Below are positions 35,504-44,304 of a DNA stretch of 64,000 bases, piece by piece (within the stretch, counting starts at the first letter, position 1; every line of letters begins with the position of its first letter). The notes beneath the pieces were generated by a model. That model saw only the letters and a list, made by a program, of their open reading frames with translations, did no database searches and was not told where the DNA came from. A program made the position numbers and the translations under genes. The DNA comes from Bacteroidaceae bacterium (GTDB lineage Bacteria; Bacteroidota; Bacteroidia; Bacteroidales; Bacteroidaceae): assembly GCA_024398785.1 (NCBI GenBank), contig JAKSIO010000001.1:620001-684000 (forward strand), read 5' to 3'.

Positions 35504-36620
35504 AATCAAAATACTGTTTCTAATGCTGTCATTATTTTAAGTTGTGGAACAGACGAATACTATAGGTATAATTATCGCTTGTTGCATTCGGGCCAACAAG
35601 TTTTGGCTGCGTGCTTGTTGTACTGTCATTATTTCCAACCCTGAAATTCATTATCCATACGGTGCCGGAACCAGCTGACGTATTTGTATAGACAAATGCT
35701 TGCGCATAGTCACCTGTTGCGCTGTTAAAGGAGTTGTTAGGTTTATAATAGCCGCTTACCGGTATAAATAGCCTTGTCTCAATCCCGTCGTTGGTAAATG
35801 TCCAGTAGCACCCTTTATGAGAGACAGGTGTATAGCCGCTAAGGCTGCACAGTCTGGCAAGATGATCAGGAGTGGGAATATACCACTTATCTTTTGATGT
35901 GGCATATTCTGTGACATCAAGCCTTTGTACTTCACTAAAAGTGAAATGTGTACCATAAGAATATGGAGTTTCATCAACACTTGTGGAACCGATGTTCATT
36001 GTAGCAATCGCGCACTTAAGAGCCGGTAATGCTGCAGCTGTTGTGTAACAATTGTCCCCTCCTATTTTCGCACCTTTCTTTACTTCCGGCAAATCAACGA
36101 CTATCGCCTCTATGCCGTCAAGTATGCCGATGGTTCCGGCGGGCGAGGAAGCTGTCAGACTCTTTGTCGTGAAGCTTTGGACTTGTCCGCAGGTTTCGCC
36201 CTTGCTGTTTCTGGCAAACGTCCTGTAGTAGTATTTCACGTTGCCCTTCAAGCCTTTAAGCGTATAGACAAGCGTGTCCGATGCGGCATCGCAGCTAACC
36301 TTGAAAGACGGATTGTCGGTCGTGCCCCAATAGAAGCCGCACTCCGTAATTTCACCGTTGCCGTCGTCTGTAATCTTGCCCGTCAATGTAGCTTTCATTT
36401 CTGCAATATCGGTGGCAGAACCATTGGATACGGCAGGCTTTGACACTTCGGTCTCCTGCTTCTCACTGTCCCATGTCACTTTAAGGTCTGGAGTCACCTC
36501 AAAACTCTTGTATTCGTTTTCACCGACCTGCACGTTCATGTATGTGGTGCCAGTCTGTGCGCTTGCTGCGGTAAATGCCGCAAGAAGCATTGCTGCGCTT
36601 ATTGTATATCTGGTTTTCAT
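34974..36620 (-). repeat. Tandem duplication with near-identical 5' halves
   Basis: The stretch 35054-35503 matches 36171-36620 at a constant offset of 1117 bp with only about four mismatches by eye. Similarity continues more weakly to 34974/36091, then the genes diverge completely. The identical part encodes the signal peptide and FN3-like domain; the divergent part encodes the lectin-like domain. This points to recent duplication or ongoing gene conversion of the 5' half. Confidence 0.85.
35532..36620 (-). CDS. Tandem secreted FN3/lectin-like protein, copy B
   Basis: 362 residues: signal peptide (MKTRYTISAAMLLAAFTAASAQ), a short beta segment (TTYMNVQVGENEYKSFEV), an FN3-like domain at about 55-155, a linker, then a C-terminal domain (about 195-362) with KWYIPTPDHLARL, CYWTF and SIRLFHNL. 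That layout is like Fibrobacter-succinogenes-major (FISUMP) or DUF1566 domains, which are predicted to take C-type-lectin folds. Probably a surface or periplasmic binding protein. Its N-terminal half is nearly identical in DNA to copy A 22 nt downstream. No partner enzyme is seen. Confidence 0.7.
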   Translation of the reverse strand: MKTRYTISAAMLLAAFTAASAQTGTTYMNVQVGENEYKSFEVTPDLKVTWDSEKQETEVSKPAVSNGSATDIAEMKATLTGKITDDGNGEITECGFYWGTTDNPSFKVSCDAASDTLVYTLKGLKGNVKYYYRTFARNSKGETCGQVQSFTTKSLTASSPAGTIGILDGIEAIVVDLPEVKKGAKIGGDNCYTTAAALPALKCAIATMNIGSTSVDETPYSYGTHFTFSEVQRLDVTEYATSKDKWYIPTPDHLARLCSLSGYTPVSHKGCYWTFTNDGIETRLFIPVSGYYKPNNSFNSATGDYAQAFVYTNTSAGSGTVWIMNFRVGNNDSTTSTQPKLVGPNATSDNYTYSIRLFHNLK

Positions 36621-36818
36621 TGTTCAATTATTTATAAAGTTCTGCTGTACACTATATGTCTATGATAATCACATTTGGATAATGCTTTCTCCATAAGGAA
36701 TTGAATCAGATTTGAACATGTTTATTCTGCTTTGACATATTAACTGTGTTGATGTGATTTCCACTACTTTTATGTTTGGTCTGGAATATTCTTTCTTATT
36801 CATATTTTTCATTGTGAA

Positions 36819-37643
36819 TCAGTCTTTTAAGATTAAACTTCCGTTAGAAATGACAATGCCATTGTAATATTCATCAACAGCCTGGCCGTTCAAGTTGTAT
36901 ATCAGACCATTGCTTTCTGTCTCAGAATTCAAATATTCAGATTGGATATCAGTGGTTTTTTCACCGTCGATGATAAATGAAAATGCTTTCAGCGGTTCTT
37001 CCTTCCATACAAGATATGCCTTGTTGGCAGCCAGCTTTTTTGCAGAATCCCATTGGTAGAGTCCCAGTCCAAGAGAAGTCTGCGCAAGAACGTAACAGTC
37101 ATCAGGGGCATCGGTTTCAACATCTGTACCAAGTAACTGGTTTGTTTCAACCCCATCAACGCAGTCATTTGCTGTAAGGTTATATGAGTCTGTTGTTGAT
37201 TTGAGTATAACAGCTACACCTGCGGGAATAATGCCAGTAATTATTTCACTAAGTACAATACTGCTGGATTCCACAATACCTGTGTAGGCCTTGACGCCAT
37301 CTGGAACCTTGTATGCCCATCTGCTGCTAAAGAATGTGGCATAGTAGTTACCATCATTTTTGATGTCTGCTGTGGCTGTGATGGCGAATGTTTTGCTTAC
37401 ATCAAGCAGATGTTCCAATTGTTTGATGTCAGAGGCATCATAGATCTGCTGCCCAAGACCTGTTGCATTGAGTATAACATCACCTTGGCTGTTGTGTGAA
37501 ATAGCCGGTGTTCCTTCAAATGCAATGTTTGCAACGGGCATTTCATCATTGAAACTGATGCGGATTCCCTGTACAATGTCTTGTGCTGACGTAGCGCCGG
37601 ATACAGCAACTGCCATCAGCAAAATGAATGATTTTGCTTTCAT
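36819..37643 (-). CDS. Secreted hypothetical protein with Bacteroidales C-terminal segment
   Basis: 274 residues with a signal peptide (MKAKSFILLMAVAVSGATSAQ). The centre contains a conserved exported-protein module (YYATFFSSRWAYKVPDGVKAY ... GIIPAGVAVIL) also present in the 7277-8497 protein. The C-terminus (GLIYNLNGQAVDEYYNGIVIS) is the characteristic Bacteroidales tail. No catalytic residues are identifiable. A weak -7-like box (TAAATTTG, 37684-37691) is upstream. It is separated by ~200 bp from copy B, in which I see no gene. Confidence 0.6.
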   Translation of the reverse strand: MKAKSFILLMAVAVSGATSAQDIVQGIRISFNDEMPVANIAFEGTPAISHNSQGDVILNATGLGQQIYDASDIKQLEHLLDVSKTFAITATADIKNDGNYYATFFSSRWAYKVPDGVKAYTGIVESSSIVLSEIITGIIPAGVAVILKSTTDSYNLTANDCVDGVETNQLLGTDVETDAPDDCYVLAQTSLGLGLYQWDSAKKLAANKAYLVWKEEPLKAFSFIIDGEKTTDIQSEYLNSETESNGLIYNLNGQAVDEYYNGIVISNGSLILKD

Positions 37644-37758
37644 GTATGAAGTTAATAATGATTGATAATTCTTTTCTATTCCACAAATTTATAAATTCTT
37701 TTATGGAAATATGCAATATGGAATGTGAAATTATTTGTCAATTCGGATTGTATCCGGA

Positions 37759-38496
37759 TTACTGGCGGTGGCGGATTGCCTGGTAGATAAGGATGCCGGC
37801 GGCAACCGATACGTTCAGTGATTCTATCTTGCCAACTATGGGAATACATGCCCAGTGACTGCACAGTGCCAGGTGTTCACGCGGAATACCTGTGTCTTCG
37901 GCTCCCATAATTATGCAGCACGGGCCGCTGTAGTCAACAGTTGTGTAGTCATTGTTGCCTTTTTCTGTGGCGCCCACTATCTTGAATCCGCTGTCACGCA
38001 GATATTTGATGGTACGTTCTATGTTGTCTTCGCGGCAGACGGGCAGTGACATAAGTGCACCGGCAGAGGTTTTGACGGCATCGGCCGTAACGCTTACACT
38101 GCCTTTTGATGGAATTATTATGGCATCAACACCGGCACATTCTGCCGTACGTGCTATGGCTCCAAAGTTGCGAACGTCTGTAACACCGTCAAGAAGTACG
38201 TACAGCGGGTTGCGCCCTTCCTCAAATAAAGAGGGGGTAAGCATGTCAACCTTGTTGTATGCAATTGGAGTTGTGAATGCTATTACTCCCTGGTGGTTCT
38301 TGCGTGTGATGCGGTCCAGTTTTTCAAGAGGAACGCGTGTTACCGGAATGTCCATACCGCGGATGGCATTGAACAGCTGACCGGCAAGTTCTCCCTGCAT
38401 ATCGCGTTTAATCAGAATACGGTCTATCTCTTTTCCTGCATCTATGGCTTCTATTACGGCGCGGATGCCGAATATCATTTCGCTGTTATCTATCAT
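37759..38496 (-). CDS. rlmB: SpoU-family rRNA 2'-O-methyltransferase, RlmB type
   Basis: 245 residues. The N-terminal substrate-binding domain (FGIRAVIEAIDAGKEIDRILI) precedes the SPOUT knot: DGVTDVRNFGAIARTAEC, IIMGAEDTGIPREHL and PIVGKIESLNVSVAAGILIY, the three SpoU motifs. RlmB methylates G2251 in the 23S rRNA P-loop; other SpoU paralogues could have the same look, so the exact base is inferred. It lies 21 nt downstream of recN, at the end of the dnaN-coaBC-recN run. Confidence 0.9.
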   Translation of the reverse strand: MIDNSEMIFGIRAVIEAIDAGKEIDRILIKRDMQGELAGQLFNAIRGMDIPVTRVPLEKLDRITRKNHQGVIAFTTPIAYNKVDMLTPSLFEEGRNPLYVLLDGVTDVRNFGAIARTAECAGVDAIIIPSKGSVSVTADAVKTSAGALMSLPVCREDNIERTIKYLRDSGFKIVGATEKGNNDYTTVDYSGPCCIIMGAEDTGIPREHLALCSHWACIPIVGKIESLNVSVAAGILIYQAIRHRQ

Positions 38497-38517
38497 AAAA
38501 CAAAGAGTTACTGTTGT

Positions 38518-40185
38518 TTATAAACCTAAAAGAACACGTGCATTTGCTTTTGCCTGTTCCGTTATGATTTCTCCACTCATCATTTGAGCAATCTCTTCGA
38601 CACGGTTTTCTGTATCCAGCCGTTCAATATGGGTGTGGCTTCCCGTCGCATTTTCTTCTTTATAGACTTTGAAATGCTCAGTCCCTTTTGCGGCTATCTG
38701 CGGCAGGTGCGTTATGCATAGAACCTGACGCTCACCGCTGCCCATTTCTGCCATAAGAGCGGCCATCTTTTCTGCTACGGCACCAGATACACCGGTGTCA
38801 ATTTCGTCAAAAATTGTGGTGGGCATAGTTGTGTGTCTGGAAAGAAGCGCTTTCAAAGAAAGCATAACCCGGGCTATTTCACCGCCCGATGCCACCTGGC
38901 AGATATCCTGCAATGGACTGTTCTTATTTGCGGAGAACATAAAGCTGACGCTGTCCTTTCCTGTCTCTGAATATGTTTCTTTTTCAGTTATGCAGGTCTT
39001 GAAGTTTATGTTAGGTATGCCTAAGGGTACAAGCATTGCCTTTATCTGGGTGTCTATATAATCTGCTACTTTAAGGCGGCTTGCTGTCAATGCCCGGCTT
39101 GCCTTGTCAAGCAATGCGGACTTTGATTCAAGTTCTGCCTGTGCGCCTGCAATCAGTTCATCAGAGTTTTCAATCAGTTGCAGTTCCTGTTTCAGGTTTT
39201 GCTGTAATTCCAGCAGGGCTGCAGTGGAATCAAGGTGATGTTTCTTTTGCAGAGTATAGATCAAATCCAGTCTCTGATTTATGAAATCGGCACGTGCCGG
39301 GTCAACATCGATGCCGTCTTCAATCCTTGAAATTTCAGAGTCAATATCTTTTAGTTCAACATAGCAGCTTTCAAGACGCTGCCCAATTTCTTTGATTGCA
39401 TCAAGACTGCCGCTGACGCGTCCCAAGGCAGAAATTCCGCTTTTCATTGAGGATAGAGTGGAAGAATCTTCACCGGAAAGCAGGCTTTTAATCTGATACA
39501 ATGCTCCTTTTATTTCTTCTGCATGCTCAAGCAGTTCTATCTCCTGTTCCAGTTCCTCCTGTTCTCCGTTGGAAAGGGATGCTTTTTCCAGTTCGTCCAA
39601 CTGAAAACGTTTCCAGTCTGCCTGGTCTGAATCTGCTTTTGCCTTTTCCTGCAGTTCTTTGAGATATTTTGCAGCGCAGCGGTACTCTGCAAGGCATTGT
39701 TTATTGTTTTCAACGCACTCTTTGTTTCCGGCTATTGTGTCAACAACAGTAATACGGAAATTTTCGTTTCCTATCAGAGAATTCTGGTGCTGTGAATGAA
39801 TGTCTATCAGTTTGCTGCCAATCTCTTTCAAAACGGAAAGTGTGACTGGGGTGTCGTTGATGAAGGCACGGCTGCGTCCTGTACTTGTGATTTCACGGCG
39901 GATAATAGTGTCTTGGGGATAATAATCCAATTCCTGCTCTGCAAACAGCTGTTCAAGTTGAGTGTATGACCCAACCTTGAAATGAGCTTCTACAGAACAT
40001 TTCTCCTTATCTTGAGATACGGTTCTGGTATTGTCCACCCGTGAACCTAAAAGCATGTCTATTGCTCCCAGTATTATTGATTTACCGGCACCTGTCTGTC
40101 CGGTTATAACTGAAAAACCTTGACTGAAGCTTATGTCAAGTGTGTCAATCAGAGCCCAATTGTTTATGTGTAAGGATTCAAGCAT
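38518..40185 (-). CDS. recN: DNA repair protein RecN
   Basis: The start is moved to the ATG at 40185, giving MLESLHINNWALIDTLDISF, as in homologues; the longer ORF would add 16 residues and reach into the upstream gene. 555 residues: Walker A GQTGAGKSIIL, a central coiled coil (about 160-370), ABC signature QVASGGEIARVMLSLK, and Walker B PTTIFDEIDTGVSG. RecN is an SMC-like ATPase acting in double-strand break repair. It follows the coaBC fusion by 10 nt. Confidence 0.95.
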   Translation of the reverse strand: MLESLHINNWALIDTLDISFSQGFSVITGQTGAGKSIILGAIDMLLGSRVDNTRTVSQDKEKCSVEAHFKVGSYTQLEQLFAEQELDYYPQDTIIRREITSTGRSRAFINDTPVTLSVLKEIGSKLIDIHSQHQNSLIGNENFRITVVDTIAGNKECVENNKQCLAEYRCAAKYLKELQEKAKADSDQADWKRFQLDELEKASLSNGEQEELEQEIELLEHAEEIKGALYQIKSLLSGEDSSTLSSMKSGISALGRVSGSLDAIKEIGQRLESCYVELKDIDSEISRIEDGIDVDPARADFINQRLDLIYTLQKKHHLDSTAALLELQQNLKQELQLIENSDELIAGAQAELESKSALLDKASRALTASRLKVADYIDTQIKAMLVPLGIPNINFKTCITEKETYSETGKDSVSFMFSANKNSPLQDICQVASGGEIARVMLSLKALLSRHTTMPTTIFDEIDTGVSGAVAEKMAALMAEMGSGERQVLCITHLPQIAAKGTEHFKVYKEENATGSHTHIERLDTENRVEEIAQMMSGEIITEQAKANARVLLGL

Positions 40186-40195
40186 TAGAAAAGTG

Positions 40196-42280
40196 TTAGT
40201 TTTTCTTGGATATTCTGTCCCAATCTTGTGCAAGAGCCGGATTGATTGTTGAAAGAGATTTTATTACAACCTCTTTTTCAGCATCAAGAGCTACGGAATA
40301 TATATTGATCAGTTCTTCTTTTTTTATTTCCGCAAACATTGCAGGTATTGAACTGCGGGTGTTTTTGTGAAATGCTTCAGCAAGTGCGTCAATGCTTGTT
40401 GTAATTTCAGCTCTTCCGCGGTCTGCATTCTGCACCATCTGGTCCAATCCTTTGCGATAGTACAAATATGTGAATCTTCTTAAGGCGTCCATATTGGGAG
40501 ATATGTAATCTTTAACCAGAGACTGGCGGTCTATGCTCTGGTCATGAGAACGCCATCCTTCACCCAGCATCATGGCACTGACTGCAATGTTTTCAGCTCT
40601 CTGCAATACAGCCTGTCCGCCTCTGGGTGACATCGATTCCAAATCCAGCCCGATAATAAGCAATGCATAAAAAGAAAGAACAGCCGTAAGATTGTTGTCT
40701 ATAGCATTTTCGTTGAAAATGATTTTGTCCTGCAGAGTATATTCAAAGTTCAGTTTGTCGTCCTTGAAATTGAATACAGTGGAATTATAGGTGGAATTCA
40801 GTACAGGACGGCTGCTCTGTACAATCAGTTGACAACTGAATTTATGTGTGTCACTGCTGTATTTGTTTATTATGATATTGAATGTACAGTCGATTTTTTC
40901 GTTGTCGGCAAAACTGAGTTGCGTGAATTGTGTAGTGTTCAGGAAAGTGCGTATATCATCTTCAAGTTGCGGAATCAAACCGTCTTCAACACTTGGAACT
41001 TTTGCCGAATTCAATACAACATTCGCATTCAGTTCCTGTGCAACAGCATTTGTTTTGAATGGCACAATCAATAGCAGAAGAATGGATATAATCTTTACAA
41101 GCCGGTCAACAATGTCTTTTGCTACACTCTGTTTGCTTTTGAGAGGGTAGTCTGTTGCACCTTCTTTGTCTATGATTGTAATCTTATTGGTGTCATATCC
41201 GAATCCTGCACCTTTGTCACGCAGTGAATTGAGAACTATGAAATCAAAATTCTTTCTTTCAAGTTTGTCTTTTGCATGTTCACGTTCGTTGGTTGTTTCC
41301 AATGCAAACCCAACAAGACGCTGATTGCTGCGTTTTACGCTTCCCAGTGCGGCTGCTATGTCTTTTGTAGGTTCCAGATGCAGGTCCATGCAACCTTTGC
41401 GCTTTATCTTCTGGTCAGCAATAACGGACGGAGTGAAGTCGGCAACGGCTGCAGACAGGATGGCAACATCAGCGTTGGTGAATTCCGATGTGGCCGCATT
41501 GTACATTTCTGCTGCCGAAGTGACATCTATGCGATGTACGTTGGGATGGTTGATTGCCTGATTTACAGGTCCTGCAATGAGTGTGACCTGGGCTCCGCGT
41601 TCTGCGCACTCACGCGCAATGGCAAAACCCATTTTACCTGTTGAAAGGTTTCCTATAAAACGTACGGGATCAATGTATTCATAGGTTGGCCCCGCTGTTA
41701 TCAGAATTTTTTTTTTAAGCAGATTGGTTTGACTTGAAAAGAAAGCGGATATTGTCTCAACAATCTTTTCCGGTTCTTCCATACGGCCTTTGCCTTCTAG
41801 ACCGCTTGCCAGAAATCCGGTCTCAGGTTCAATGATATGATTTCCGTAGCTGCGCAGCAATGCCAGATTTGCTTGGGTGGCGGCGTGTGCATACATGTCC
41901 AGATCCATGGCAGGTGCAATGAATACAGGCGCTTTCATGGACAGGTATGTGGTGATGAGCATGTTGTCTGCAATTCCATGTGCCATTTTCCCGATTGACC
42001 CTGCCGTACAAGGCGCAATAATCATGGCATCGGCCCAGCATCCAAGCTCAACATGACTGTTCCAGGAACCGTCACGGCGATCGAAAAACTCACTGACAAC
42101 AGGTTTCCTGGTAAGTGTTGAGAGGGTAAGCGGTGTTATGAATTCCTTTCCGGCAGGTGTTATCACAACCTGCACCTCTGCGCCTTCCTTAATGAGCAAA
42201 CGGGCAAGTACTGCCGCTTTGTATGCAGCAATACTTCCTGTTATTCCCAATACAATGTGCTTGCCTGTTAATATAGACAT
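40196..42280 (-). CDS. coaBC: CoaBC fused in frame to a DUF4835/PorD-like secreted protein
   Basis: 694 residues versus ~400 for ordinary CoaBC. Residues 1-180 are the CoaC flavoprotein decarboxylase (GSIAAYKAA, the catalytic His in WNSHVELG, PAMDLDMY). Residues ~190-390 are CoaB (TAGPTYEYIDPVRFIGNLSTGKMG, AAVADFTP, KIKRK). Together they turn 4'-phosphopantothenate into 4'-phosphopantetheine for CoA. From ~395 a hydrophobic signal-like segment (IISILLLLIVPFKTNAVA) is followed by a DUF4835 domain (NANVVLNS ... LADNEKIDCTF-like ... MLGEGWRS), a family that normally has its own start and signal peptide and includes T9SS PorD. There is no stop between and no in-frame ATG at the junction near 41095. 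If real, the enzyme would be membrane-tethered. Confidence 0.82.
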   Translation of the reverse strand: MSILTGKHIVLGITGSIAAYKAAVLARLLIKEGAEVQVVITPAGKEFITPLTLSTLTRKPVVSEFFDRRDGSWNSHVELGCWADAMIIAPCTAGSIGKMAHGIADNMLITTYLSMKAPVFIAPAMDLDMYAHAATQANLALLRSYGNHIIEPETGFLASGLEGKGRMEEPEKIVETISAFFSSQTNLLKKKILITAGPTYEYIDPVRFIGNLSTGKMGFAIARECAERGAQVTLIAGPVNQAINHPNVHRIDVTSAAEMYNAATSEFTNADVAILSAAVADFTPSVIADQKIKRKGCMDLHLEPTKDIAAALGSVKRSNQRLVGFALETTNEREHAKDKLERKNFDFIVLNSLRDKGAGFGYDTNKITIIDKEGATDYPLKSKQSVAKDIVDRLVKIISILLLLIVPFKTNAVAQELNANVVLNSAKVPSVEDGLIPQLEDDIRTFLNTTQFTQLSFADNEKIDCTFNIIINKYSSDTHKFSCQLIVQSSRPVLNSTYNSTVFNFKDDKLNFEYTLQDKIIFNENAIDNNLTAVLSFYALLIIGLDLESMSPRGGQAVLQRAENIAVSAMMLGEGWRSHDQSIDRQSLVKDYISPNMDALRRFTYLYYRKGLDQMVQNADRGRAEITTSIDALAEAFHKNTRSSIPAMFAEIKKEELINIYSVALDAEKEVVIKSLSTINPALAQDWDRISKKN

Positions 42281-42285
42281 TGATA

Positions 42286-43410
42286 TTAAATATTGATTAC
42301 CATAGGCATAAGGAGCATAACCAGTTCTGAACCCGGTGTCTGTTCCGTAGATTCAAGAACACAGGCCCGTGATGGATCTGCCAAATGCATAATGATTTCC
42401 TGACCGGGCAGGTTGTTCAATATATCTGTCAGGAATACATGCTGGAATCCAATCTTGAGCGGACTGCCGTTGTACTGGCAAGGCATGCTCTCCTGGGCTG
42501 ATTTTGAAAAATCTTTATCCTGTGCTGAAACAATAAGTTTGTTTTCAAGAATCTCAAATACTACAAGACTTGTATTTGTTGAAGAATATAGTGATACACG
42601 CTTTAATACATCAACAAGAGCTGTACGGTCAATTGTCAGTTCAAACGGATTGTTTTTTGGTATTACCAGATTGTAGTTAGGGAAGCGACCCTGGATAAGT
42701 CTGCTTATGATGCGATAGTCCTGAATGTTGAAGAATACGCATTTGTCATCAAAACTGATATTGACATCAGTTGTATCCTTATTGATAATGTTCTTGAGCA
42801 GAGTGATAGGCTTCTTTGGAAGAATGAAAGATGCCTTGGATTCTGTATTTACAGGGCTGAAACTGTTCTTTGATAATTTGTGACCGTCAGATGCAACAAA
42901 TGTGATGTTGTTTTCTTCGATGTCAAAGTATACACCGTTCATTACAGGACGCATGTCATCATCAGCTGTTGCAAAAGATGTGCGTGTAAGACCGTTCAAC
43001 AAGGTCTCTCCTGACAGAGACAGACTCAATGCGTTGTTTCCCAATACGATAGGATCAGGGTATTCGTCTGCATTTCCGCCAATCATCTTGAGCTCACCAT
43101 TTGAATACTGCATTCTGATCTGGTAAGATTCGGGATCTACATTGAATACGATAGGCTGTTCCGGCAGAAACCTTAAAGAATCCGTAATGGTTTTTGCAGG
43201 AATGGTTATGCTTAAGTTGCCGTCTGAACTGATTAACTCGACATCGGCCTCAATGACAGTGTCTCCATCTCCGGCGGTAATTGTAAGTTTGTTGTTTGTA
43301 ATATTGAACAATATACTTCCGAAAGATGGTTGTGCTGGTTTTGGACTGATAATGTGGTTGAATACCAAAAGTGGATTCAGCAAAGCTTGACTGGCAACAG
43401 AAAATTCCAT
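42286..43410 (-). CDS. dnaN: DNA polymerase III beta subunit (sliding clamp)
   Basis: 374 residues. Three clamp domains of ~120 residues are recognisable, with FATADDDMRPVMNGVYF in the second domain, GRFPNYNLVIP, and the C-terminal MPMVI ending typical of DnaN. It encircles DNA and tethers the replicative polymerase. It has a consensus promoter upstream and is followed by coaBC after 5 nt. No dnaA gene or DnaA-box cluster was seen near it, so it is not obviously at the origin. Confidence 0.97.
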   Translation of the reverse strand: MEFSVASQALLNPLLVFNHIISPKPAQPSFGSILFNITNNKLTITAGDGDTVIEADVELISSDGNLSITIPAKTITDSLRFLPEQPIVFNVDPESYQIRMQYSNGELKMIGGNADEYPDPIVLGNNALSLSLSGETLLNGLTRTSFATADDDMRPVMNGVYFDIEENNITFVASDGHKLSKNSFSPVNTESKASFILPKKPITLLKNIINKDTTDVNISFDDKCVFFNIQDYRIISRLIQGRFPNYNLVIPKNNPFELTIDRTALVDVLKRVSLYSSTNTSLVVFEILENKLIVSAQDKDFSKSAQESMPCQYNGSPLKIGFQHVFLTDILNNLPGQEIIMHLADPSRACVLESTEQTPGSELVMLLMPMVINI

Positions 43411-43457
43411 ATTACTATCTATTAGTTTGTTTGTTTTTTTATGAGATTAGCAGATAA

Positions 43458-43488
43458 CAAAGGTAATGTCAATTTGGTATGTTGCAAA
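43458..43488 (-). promoter_or_regulatory. Promoter of dnaN-coaBC-recN-rlmB
   Basis: On the - strand TTTG (43488-43485), a 19-nt spacer, then TACCTTTG (43465-43458). This is an exact match to the Bacteroidota consensus and lies ~50 nt before the dnaN ATG. Confidence 0.8.
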
Positions 43489-43518
43489 ATTTTTTAGTGT
43501 AAAATTAAGCGAATGGAA

Positions 43519-43526
43519 TAATTTTG
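43519..43526 (+). promoter_or_regulatory. -7 box (TAATTTTG) for the DUF3127 gene
   Basis: TAATTTTG on the + strand fits TAnnTTTG, 62 nt before the ATG at 43589. The -33 position is only a T-run. It is divergent from, and ~30 bp away from, the dnaN promoter. Confidence 0.45.
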
Positions 43527-43588
43527 TTGTAATTTCGCAGTGTCACCTGTGAGTGGCAAAACAGTTATAGAATTATTTGTAGTTAACA

Positions 43589-43948
43589 ATGGAACTTACT
43601 GGAAAAATAATTGCAGTTCTTAATGCAAAACAGGGCAAATCCCAGTCTTCTGGAAAAGAATGGATGACACAGGACTATGTAGTGGAAACACATGACCAAT
43701 ATCCGCGCAGAATGGTGTTCAATGTTTTCGGCGAGGATAAAATCAAGCAGTTTGCCATTAACCCGGGCGATGAAGTTACAGTCAGCTTTGACATCAATGC
43801 CCGCGAATATCAGGGCCGTTGGTTCAATGATATCAGGGCATGGAAGGTAGACCATGTGGCTGTAGCAAGTGACGGCAGTGCGCAAACAGCGTTTGAACCG
43901 GCAACTGCTGATTTGCAGCCGTCTCAAAAGGACGATCTTCCTTTTTAA
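43589..43948 (+). CDS. DUF3127 protein with SSB-like acidic C-terminal tip
   Basis: 119 residues. The first ~90 match DUF3127, a Bacteroidota family that looks OB-fold-like (MELTGKIIAVL ... QDYVVETHDQYPRRMVFNVFG ... DEVTVSFDINAREYQGRWFND), reminiscent of single-stranded DNA binding proteins. After a short flexible linker the chain ends DDLPF, the same kind of acidic-hydrophobic tip by which SSB recruits RecA-, PriA- and RecQ-family partners. DNA binding is inferred. It is divergent from dnaN and overlaps the convergent membrane-protein gene by 4 bp. Confidence 0.75.
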   Translation: MELTGKIIAVLNAKQGKSQSSGKEWMTQDYVVETHDQYPRRMVFNVFGEDKIKQFAINPGDEVTVSFDINAREYQGRWFNDIRAWKVDHVAVASDGSAQTAFEPATADLQPSQKDDLPF

Positions 43949-44304
43949 TCTTCCTCAAGGGTATTCTTTTTGATTTCGTGCTCTATTCTGACAATTGAAT
44001 AGAGTTGGATTATTGCGCCGATAGTCAATGTGACAATCCATGCGTTTTTTCCGAGAATATCTGTGAACAGCAGTGCTCCGGTGCCCAACAGAAACAGGCA
44101 TCCCAACCCCTGTTGTACATACAGGCGTTTCAGAGTGAGTGTCAAGTTTTCTGACTTGTGCATTGTCAATTGTGCAGAGCAGAACAATACCGCTCCAATA
44201 CAATACAGATAGCGTGAAAAAGAAGAACCGGTTATCAAAGAAGCTGCGGCAATCACCAGGATTGTGCCACCGGTATAAAGTACTGAGTTTCTGAATTTTT
44301 CCAT
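43945..44304 (-). CDS. Small inner-membrane protein, hypothetical
   Basis: 119 residues with four hydrophobic stretches (about 8-25, 29-46, 66-82, 89-105) and a charged C-terminal tail (RIEHEIKKNTLEED). No family recognised beyond a small four-helix membrane protein. The stop codon of the DivIC-like gene and this gene's start are adjacent, so it is surely cotranscribed with a cell-division gene, which may hint at an envelope or division role. It overlaps the DUF3127 gene by 4 bp tail to tail. Confidence 0.65.
   Translation of the reverse strand: MEKFRNSVLYTGGTILVIAAASLITGSSFSRYLYCIGAVLFCSAQLTMHKSENLTLTLKRLYVQQGLGCLFLLGTGALLFTDILGKNAWIVTLTIGAIIQLYSIVRIEHEIKKNTLEED

Noticed and set aside
34389..36620. 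Possible diversity-generating retroelement target (lectin-like C-terminal domain, duplicated gene)
   Set aside because: No reverse transcriptase, no template repeat and no adenine-specific pattern are seen in the window. The 3' halves differ as a whole, not at scattered adenine sites.
43411..43588. Replication origin next to dnaN
   Set aside because: No dnaA gene and no cluster of DnaA boxes was seen in the spacer; it is explained by two divergent promoters.
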